Assembly: GCA_905221605.1 (NCBI GenBank) | Contig: CAJNDS010002243.1 | Coordinates: 454,501 to 518,500, forward strand | Reading direction: 5' to 3' | From: Symbiodinium natans | Taxonomy: Eukaryota > Sar > Dinophyceae > Suessiales > Symbiodiniaceae | Length of the DNA: 64,000 nucleotides | Part shown: positions 44,112 to 51,600 of the stretch, piece by piece | Numbering within the stretch: the first letter of the stretch is position 1 | Layout: every line of letters begins with the position of its first letter | Made by a program: the position numbers and the translations under genes | The notes under the pieces: generated by a model | What the model was told of the DNA's origin: nothing | Databases searched by the model: none | The model's input: the letters and a program-made list of their open reading frames with translations, nothing else

Positions 44112-44706
44112 GCGAGGGAAAGAGAGCGAGACAGAGAGAGCGAGAAAGCAGAGAGAGAGAGAGAGAGAGAGACAAAGAGACAGAGGATTCAGGGGTCCTT
44201 TCCCCGGAGAGCCCAAGAACCTGGGTTGGCTGGCTTCCTTTTTTCCTTCTGTGCGGCTTAAGGCAAGCTGCAACTGTCCTTCATGAATACCCGAACACCC
44301 GATTCAAGGAAGCCGGCTGGGAAGGCGCTGGTGGTTCGCGTCCGCGACCCAGGTCTGTAAAACTGGAGTCCTATATGTACAGCTTCCTCAAGGCAATCGT
44401 GTGTGTTTGTCTGTGTGTGTGTGTTTATTAACCTGTATATGTGTCTACAAACCCCAAGGGAATACTAGCACTAGTTTTCACTCTGGTTCTAAGGGTATTC
44501 TCGCAAAGGTGTAGGAGCCCTGAGGATGGGCCATTAGGGCCCTATGATCCCCAAAACCAACCCTATAAAGGGACTTTTCTAGGGGTTTAAGGTTTGGAGT
44601 TTAAAGTTTAGGGTTTAGGGTTTAGGGTTTAGGGGTTATAAGGTAGAATAGCCCATCCTGGCTGCTACACGCGTTCAAAACGAATCGGAGGCTTCCTGCA
44701 TTGCAG
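43604..44706. other. Unique DNA around a GA microsatellite
   Basis: 43690-43940 and 44180-44560 are unique. Frames through the GA tract are artefacts. Confidence 0.6.
44053..44175. repeat. GA-rich microsatellite
   Basis: (GA)n with GGGAGA and GAAAGA interruptions. Glu-Arg and Ser-Leu frames are artefacts. Confidence 0.95.
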
Positions 44707-44727
44707 GAACCCAGACCAGGGCAACAG
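44707..44727 (+). CDS. Candidate 21-nt microexon
   Basis: GCTTCCTGCATTGCAG precedes and GTCCTG follows. Reads EPRPGQQ. Confidence 0.22.
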
Positions 44728-44839
44728 GTCCTGAATCCATCCAGGGTTCAGGGTTGAGGGTTTTGGGGTTTAGGGTTTAGGATTTAGGGTCTAGGGTCTA
44801 GTGTTCAGGGTTTGGGGTTTAGGGTCAGTTCCACACCAG

Positions 44840-44882
44840 GCTCGAAGTTTCCGAAGCGTTTCTTGGCAAACCTTCCGAGCGC
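44840..44882 (+). CDS. Candidate exon
   Basis: Follows CCACACCAG and ends before GTAATT. Reads SKFPKRFLANLPS. Confidence 0.33.
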
Positions 44883-45046
44883 GTAATTAGGAACCTTTGC
44901 ATTGCCCCCAACGTGGACACTGCGAGTATCCTATTGACTTTAGGGGGTTGTGGGCATCTGAATATGGCTCATCACAAAGGCTCCTGGAGTCCTGGGTTTA
45001 GGGTTTAGGGTTTAGGGTGGAGGCTTCTGGGTGTTCTTCTTTGCAG

Positions 45047-45138
45047 GGGACCGCTGCAGGGCAAAAAAAGCCCCCCCTCCCCCCCCCTCCCGCCACTTCT
45101 GGGGCAACGGGGCGGTGTTCCGCGACTGGCACGGAAAT
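45047..45138 (+). CDS. Candidate aromatic-rich exon
   Basis: Follows GTTCTTCTTTGCAG and ends before GTAGTG. A Pro tract encoded by poly-C leads into RHFWGNGAVFRDWHGN. Confidence 0.45.
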
Positions 45139-45885
45139 GTAGTGTTGGGAATTTGGGTACTTCTCTAAAGTAGGGTCCCTTCTTGGGGGGTCCTTTTTGG
45201 GATGCCCTACAAACCCCTAACCCTGAACCAAGAAACTACCCATGCTTGAACCTAAGTCAAAGGCCCCATGCAGTCGGGCCTCCTCTGTACTGACATTTTC
45301 TGATGTTGTGAGGAGAGTTTCGGGTATTGGGGTTTAAACCCTTAACCCGAAACCCTAAACCCTAAACCCCAAACCCTTTTAGGCTGTTGAGGCTTCAGGG
45401 CTAGGGTCATTAGGGAACTTTCGGAGGGCAACCGCCCAGATGTAGAGAGGTTTCCTGGAGGGACGGCAAGCTTGACAGGTTTGGGGTTTAGGGTTTTAGG
45501 GTTTAGGGTTAGGGTGGGTCCGGAGCCCTAACAACCCTAAACCCTAAACCCTCTCTTTCATATGTACGTAAACCTTGAGGGCCCATTTCGCACGCAAATT
45601 TGCCTATTCTTCGACAAATTTGCCTATTCGTTGGCGGCCAAGTGAAATTTACCGGCTCAGGATTGTAGGGTTCCAAGGTGTAGGGTTTAAGGTTTAGGGT
45701 TCATGAAAGCGGAAAATAGTTTCCTAGTGTTATTATGGGATCCAAAGGGTGGGTGGGTAGATATTCGAGTACCAGAGTAGCCAGCTTTGAGACTTGAGAT
45801 GCTGAACCCTAAACCTCAAACCCAGAGCCCCAAACCTAAACCCCAAAACCCTAAACCTCAAACCTAAATCTCTAAACCCCTAAAC
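45139..45885. other. Unique and degenerate repeat, no gene seen
   Basis: CAAATTTGCCTATTC is duplicated at about 45594 and 45615. Confidence 0.6.
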
Positions 45886-45998
45886 CCCTAAACCCCTAAA
45901 ACCCTAAAACCCTAAAACCCTAAAACCCTAAAACCCTAAAACCCTAAAACCCTAAAACCCTAAAACCCTAAAACCCTAAACCCTAAAACCCTAAAACC
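45886..45998. repeat. CCCTAAAA array (8-nt variant)
   Basis: About 13 units, mirroring 10332-10500. Confidence 0.95.
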
Positions 45999-46045
45999 CC
46001 TGCCCAAAACCCCGGACTCTGGACCCTGCACCTGGATTTGAGAAG

Positions 46046-46103
46046 GTACGAGCTCTTCTTCGAGCGCCTGCCCCACCCGGACCGATTTTTTGCGACCGGT
46101 TTC
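46046..46103 (+). CDS. Candidate aromatic-rich exon
   Basis: Follows ATTTGAGAAG and ends before GTAGCTG. Reads YELFFERLPHPDRFFATGF, echoing the PERFF motif at 57770. Confidence 0.45.
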
Positions 46104-46350
46104 GTAGCTGTTCGTTCGTCTTAGGGTTTAGGGTTTGGGGCTTAGGGTTGCTTATAGGATCATACCCCCGCCCCCCCCCCCCAACCCCCCACCCCCAAGT
46201 TCCCAGTCTAGGGCTTAGGAGCTAGGTTTTGAGTTGTTTTGGGGGGCTTTACGCTTCTGGCTGTGAGGTTCAGGGTTTAGGGCTTAGGGTTTACGGTCAC
46301 TAACGTGCTTGAAGGATGTAAAGACTCACTACAGTGAGGGTTCCTCACAG

Positions 46351-46368
46351 ATGCTGACGAAGCGAAAG
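46351..46368 (+). CDS. Candidate 18-nt microexon
   Basis: GGGTTCCTCACAG precedes and GTGTAG follows. Reads MLTKRK. Confidence 0.18.
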
Positions 46369-46472
46369 GTGTAGAGAGTTTTCCCGACAGTAAAGGGGGC
46401 CCTAGACCGTGCAAGTGGGGGAAGTGTTGCTGGAAGCAGTGAGAATCTAAGGGTTTCGCGCGGGTTCGCGGT

Positions 46473-46769
46473 TCAAGTTTCTAGAAGAGCTGCAAACAAG
46501 GCGGAGTTTACAGTCGTGTCCTGGCCTGGGCAAGAATCGTGCGAATGGCATTGATGTGCACATCTGGCATGTTGAATGATAAGCTGTAGATTGACTAGCA
46601 GATCGGGCTTGAATTCAGGGTTTGCGGTTGCAGCATCTACTTTGGGGCGTCCGCCGAACTCAGGGCCGCCGACTGTGTGTGCACGGTCTCGGTCTAGCCG
46701 TGCCCACCACGCCATCACACAAGAGGTCTCTTTCCTGATGTGTTGCTCAGCTTTTTTTTTCTCCATCAA
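46473..46769 (-). CDS. Minus-strand open island
   Basis: 98 codons open on the minus strand with a protein-like stretch (CVMAWWARLDRDRAHTVGG). The + strand is open for 80 codons too. Undecided. Confidence 0.25.
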   Translation of the reverse strand: MMEKKKAEQHIRKETSCVMAWWARLDRDRAHTVGGPEFGGRPKVDAATANPEFKPDLLVNLQLIIQHARCAHQCHSHDSCPGQDTTVNSALFAALLET

Positions 46770-47142
46770 ACATGACCTGGCATGGAGGGCAACACAGAGG
46801 TCACATCTCTGGGGTTGAATTCTGAACGGTCTAAGCGCTGCCCACGCACTGTGGGTGGGCGGGCGCTGTGGGTGGGCGGGCGCGACTCAACTCTTGTGCC
46901 CTCAGCATTCAAATCCTTGGGTTTGGGGCTTAGGAGCCTTAACTTTTCTGCAACCCCAAACCCTAAACCCTAAACCCTAAACCCTAGTGTGAGAAGCAAC
47001 ACTTACATTAAAGTGCCGTTGCAATTCAGCGTTCAGAAGCTGATGCTGGTCATTTACTGACACGATTGTTGCCGATACTTTCAGCACGTGTGTTGCAAGC
47101 CCAGCCTATGAAGCCACATTGCTCAGGTGGTCGTGAAGATAC

Positions 47143-47256
47143 TAGGATGCCCAGTAGTACCCTTATTCCCTTTTTTGGGGGGTTTAGGTTCCCTTATAAG
47201 CCGCTTTCAAGCAAAAAAGGCCCCCATTTTTTATCCCTGAGTTACTGGGCAGCCTA
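47143..47256. mobile_element. MITE family B, copy 5
   Basis: Nearly the same as 13609-13720. Its right end GTTACTGGGCAG would serve as the acceptor of the next candidate exon. Confidence 0.65.
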
Positions 47257-47506
47257 TGATAGCGTTTTGGCTTTTCGACCTGTTGTAGTCTGCATTGCGT
47301 GTGCCGTTCTCGCTGCCGAATTTCTTGACACACGAACCTACGCAAGTGAAGTTTCATTCTTCAACCTGATAAGAATGTTTCTGTATGTTTCTGTTGATGC
47401 CCAAGCCTCGCAAGTTGGCATGGTTGGCGCGAACAATAAGAATCGAATGTTGCAATTGCTCGCCTTGGCCAAGTGGACACCAGCGACGAAACGGCGCATA
47501 ACATAA
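47253..47506 (+). CDS. Candidate terminal exon, hydrophobic then basic
   Basis: Open for 84 codons to TAA after GGGCAG. A hydrophobic stretch (VVVCIACAVLAAEF) is followed by SFFNLIRMFLYVSVD and a basic end, KWTPATKRRIT. The minus strand is also open here for 84 codons. Confidence 0.36.
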
Positions 47507-47843
47507 GATTTTAACATACGCCCGGCGGCCAGGCCAGCGTACAAATCCTGATGCTTTTCGATGATCCTTCTCGAAACCCTAAACGTACGCAAAGGGTTGC
47601 TGAGGACACGCGTTTTGCCCCAGACTCCCAGGCCCTAGACCCATAGGCGCCCTATTTAATCCTAAACCCGCAAGACCGCTTCTTTCCTCCATGAAGGTTG
47701 GCATCCAGATTCCAATCTCGATCATGTGACTTTGTCGCAACATCCATGTCTTTGACGTCCGTCTTGCCTGGGTAGGCCCTTGGGATATATCTTCCCCTAT
47801 TGGGTTAAAGAGGATTACGCTAAGGAATATGTAGGGTTTTCAG

Positions 47844-47924
47844 GACCAACGTAGTTGCCCACAGTCCACCTGTCCACAAATCCGGCCCTCACTTCTGTTG
47901 AGCCGCTGCGACTCCCGGAGGGAA
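47844..47924 (+). CDS. Candidate Cys/Ser/Arg exon
   Basis: Follows GGGTTTTCAG and ends before GTACTT. Exactly 27 codons, DQRSCPQSTCPQIRPSLL and on. Confidence 0.33.
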
Positions 47925-48130
47925 GTACTTTGCAACTTAACGAGGGTGGCCCGGCACCTTCGTTTCTTTACAGTACTAGGTTTAGGGTTTAGGGTTTAGG
48001 GTTTAGGGTTTAGGGTTTCGGGTTTAGGGTTTAGGGTTTAGGGTTTAGGGTTTAGGGTTTTTGGTTTTTAGGGCTTAGGGTCTTGATTAGGGTTCTCGGC
48101 TCCGGTGGCTGAAGTGGTTTCTCCACACAG

Positions 48131-48262
48131 GATTGCGACGAGCGGACAGAAGCTGCTGCTTGGCGCATTGAGGGCCATGTCCAAGAAGTTCTTGAACTGG
48201 CAAGCTTAGTTTTGGCTTGGCTTAGGGCGGAGGGTTTGCAGAGCTTTCCGGCATTTAAGCAG
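48131..48262 (+). CDS. Candidate exon just upstream of the LTR element
   Basis: Follows TTTCTCCACACAG and ends before GTCACG. Exactly 44 codons, DCDERTEAAAWRIEGHVQEV then a leucine-rich helix. The longest clean island in the window. Confidence 0.48.
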
Positions 48263-48376
48263 GTCACGGCGGGCATTTGCATGAAAGAATGGAGCGCTGG
48301 TCCCTAACCCTAAACCCTAAACCCCAAACCCCAAACCCTAACCCTAAATCCTAATCCCTAAACCCTAAACTCTAGA

Positions 48377-48381
48377 CCCTA
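48377..48381. repeat. Left target-site duplication CCCTA
   Basis: CCCTA directly precedes the TG of the 5' LTR and recurs directly after the 3' LTR. Five bp is the usual length for copia-type integrases. The target was a telomere-like CCCTAAA repeat, so the match could in part reflect the repetitive target. Confidence 0.7.
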
Positions 48382-48602
48382 TGCGGAGCTGCAACTGGTA
48401 TTGTAAAAAGAGTTAGTGTTGGAAGTTGAAAGGGTTAATAAACCCGGAAATCATTTTTTGGCTCAAGACTGGGCCATGTGCCTGGTAGTAAAAGGTGAGT
48501 GCCCTGTGGTTTGGGTTTGTTGTGTGGTTGATCCAGGGAAATCAAGGGATTCTGTTGGGGTTGACTTTTCGGTTTCTCGTCCCCCTTCGGGTTCCCCCCG
48601 TA
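48382..48602 (+). repeat. 5' long terminal repeat (221 bp)
   Basis: Starts TGCGGAGCTGCAACTGG and ends CCCCCCGTA. It matches 56872-57093 at every base except one 1-nt indel inside the spliced-leader-like motif (48452-48467). It contains AATAAA near 48438 and a GTGAGT that could be a splice donor near 48495. The end is TG...TA rather than TG...CA; the boundary is set by the target duplication and by the adjacent primer-binding site. Confidence 0.88.
48452..48467 (+). promoter_or_regulatory. Spliced-leader-like motif in the 5' LTR
   Basis: CATTTTTTGGCTCAAG resembles the 3' part of the dinoflagellate spliced leader (known ending CCATTTTGGCTCAAG), with two extra T. It could be a relict leader from a reverse-transcribed trans-spliced RNA and could mark the start of the R region. 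The function is inferred; the sequence match is seen directly. Confidence 0.6.
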
Positions 48603-48614
48603 GGTTATGAGCCC
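48603..48614 (+). promoter_or_regulatory. Primer-binding site, half initiator tRNA-Met type
   Basis: GGTTATGAGCCC begins at the base after the 5' LTR. Its complement, GGGCTCATAACC, is the anticodon arm of initiator tRNA-Met (CAT anticodon with AA and C-stem, as in yeast). Drosophila copia is known to prime from an internal initiator tRNA-Met fragment of this kind. The position and 12-nt match support this call. Confidence 0.72.
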
Positions 48615-48667
48615 AAATTAGGTTCCCTGCGGTTTGTGTTTCGGCTTTAGGGTGGAAGCTTGAAGCC

Positions 48668-51600
48668 ATGGCGACCAACTGGTTACGGACTGGGGTGGCA
48701 TCATCAAGCTCCAATGTGGGCGACCAAGGTGATGGTGGTGTCAAAAGGTCTGCAACGGGTGAAAAAGTCGTTCCCAATGAGGAAGCTCTGGTTGATGTTG
48801 GTGGTATGCGTGGCGAAGAGAAGCCGGTGGTGGAAGGACTGGAAGACCAGATGGAAGCAGTTTTGCTGCGCCTTCTGAGCAAACATGGGCATCTTCTTCG
48901 AGCTGCGGAATCTGCTGAATCAACGGGAGCGCCAACAACAAGCTCCTCTACGTCAAAGATGGTGGAGCAAGGGTGCCAGACAGAACTGGTTGGGGATGTT
49001 ATCCCTGTTTCCAAGCGAGCTCGCAACAAGGTGAGTTTCGCGGCTGAAAGTGGTGATCTGTTGACAGGTGAAGTGGAAGAAACTGCGCCTGTTGCTGCGA
49101 CAAAAAGCAGTATCCTCGTTGTTGGGGACGCAGAAGGAGTCGTTCCTGTTGCTATGGTGATGAGCGAAGGAGAAATCCTGGAATTGGAGGCAGCAAGAAT
49201 ACAGCAAGAGTCAGACGAGGACTTATACGCTGGTGGTGGAGGCAAAGCGTCTCAGGCTGCTGACCTTCCAATCGTCGACTGCGATGGGAAGACATGGGAA
49301 CGCCATTTTCACGAGGATGGGAGAGAATATTTTTACTGCTTGGACACTGGTGATACCCAATGGGTGTTGCCTAAGAAGACTGGAATGGCTGGAAATAGCG
49401 AGGGGCCAGGTGTTGGAATGGGCATTGTCCCTGTGGAAGATGAGCCAACGCTGGGTGCTACCTCGTCTCCATCATCTACTGAGTCTTCTAGGGCACAGCA
49501 GGGTAGCATGGAAAGTGTGAACAGCGGTGTAAATAGTGTAAGTGAAAAGGATTTTTCCTCTACTATCGGGGATAGCGGTCCTAGGGGTGGTGGTGACGCC
49601 CCGACCTCGGGTTCTCCTGATGAAGAGGGGATTTCTGGAAACCGAGCAGACATCGCTGAAGCTCAACATCTGGATCGGGAAGAAATGGGGATGCTTTCTG
49701 AGGGTGTGGCAGCGGTGGAATCGGTGGGTCCAGAAGAAAAAATGCCCAATGTGGAGATCGGAATTGTGTCGGCTACAGAAGAGCGAGTGGTGGATGTGGT
49801 GCCTGTCGTTCAGGAAGATGGCCCTGGAGATTTGGATGACGAAGAGAAAAAGTTGTGCATTACGACTGAGGAGGTCTCTTCGTTTGGTGCCGAGAATTCT
49901 GCCATTCAAAGGGAAAAGGAAACTTCTGAAACTGCTGGAGACACGGTTGATAAGAAAGATGAGGCCTGGAGCGCCAATGAAGCGCGGGTCGATGCGCCAG
50001 ATAGTACCTGGAGTGCGAATGAGGCACGGGTTGAGGTGCATATGGTGGTACGTTCCACGGGCGACTGCAACAATGGGGCGCAGGTCTCCGCAGCAGCTGA
50101 TGATGGAGGTTCACAGGTGGACGCACTGGTGCAACCTGAAATTAGCCGCGAGGAACGAAATGACAAGGACTACACCGGAGCCGGAGCCAATGAGGCAGCT
50201 GTGGTCAATGATGGTGGCAATTCTCCTTTGGAAACCATGGAACCAAAGGAGCCTGCGGTGGAAGAAAGTGTGCCTGCCGTGGATGATCAACTCAATCGCC
50301 CTGCAGCGGAAGAAAATTTGCCTGCTGCAGAAGGTGTGACAAAGGACACCAATGAAGGGTCCACTCCCATGAAGGGAGAAGCGTTGCCGTCTGGAAGTTC
50401 ACCGGAAGTCGACACCGAGCGAACTGAAGCAGATGAGGCAAAGCCTTTGGCAGAGAAAAAGGGAAGTCCTGAAATCCAAGAGCACAAAAAAGATGAGCTT
50501 GTGGGACTCGTGGAACAGGACGAGCAGTGTGACCCAAAGGTGAAGACAAAGGATGCGCCAGGAGCCGATGATACAGAGATGGTTTCTGAAGAGCATGCAA
50601 AGAAAGTGCCCCGAGCGGGAGCCTTGGAATCACCTGGGACACATTGCTATGAAGAGGGAGATAAGATCACTGGTCTAGTGCGCTGCATCAATGGGTATGG
50701 AGCTTTTTTGGACTATGGTGATCTAAATGTATTGATTCCTGCAGAAGGGAACAATGTACATCAGTTCCAATTTGGTGATACTGTCAATGGAACAGTGAAA
50801 CGAGTGGAAGATGATGGTACCATAATCTTGGACACCTTTCTGGTTTTGGAAGAGAACGAGGAGGATCCCTCGCCAAAGCTGCGCAAATGGAAGGACAGCG
50901 GCTGGGGTACATGGTGGACAGGCTCATGGCAGACTGGTCAATGGTACAAAGGTTCTGATGGTCAATGGGACTGGAAGTCAGAGGAACCGCAGTCTCGTGA
51001 GTGGTTCGCCGAGTCAAAAGCATCCTCGAGGGAACAAGAGGAGGCGGAGCAGAAACAGCTCTATGGAGAGAAGATCTGTCGAAATCTCCTGGAAGATGAA
51101 ACAATTGATAATGACTACGTGGGCAAAATCACTGGGATGTTGCTGGGTCGTTCAATGGATGTGATTCTGGAGTGTATTGCAGATCATGCAGTCCTGAATA
51201 ATGAGGCTCGGAGCGCATACAACATCTTGCTAAGTGATGGTTGGAAGCCTGAGGAGAAAGAACGTGTCGGTGTGGAAGAAACAACCACTTTTTCCCGGAA
51301 GCAGTACCACGACGCGCTCTACGAACTGGCACGCAAGAAAAGAAGATTTAGTGGACCAGTTGTGGGTGAAGCGGTGGCAATGTTGCTGAGCAAGGGAAAA
51401 GATGAGCTTTGGAACGAGCTGTGGTTGGACACCAAGCGATTTCTGCAAGAGCTTGACGGTGCAGTCGAGGAGATGAGCAAGAGGGAAAACAGGCCGATAG
51501 AGACCTATATGGATCCCGATCAGTACAAAAAGGCTCACACGACTCCGAAAACTGTGTCACTTGGATACAGTAAGCTGTGCAGGTTCTTCAATCAAGGGAG

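Noticed and set aside
43940-44431. 163-codon Glu/Arg-rich frame and opposite Ser/Leu frames
   Set aside because: They span a GA microsatellite.
49340-49360. Aspartic protease signature DTG in ORF1
   Set aside because: The DTG lies inside the WW domain between its two tryptophans and lacks the flanking hydrophobic pattern.
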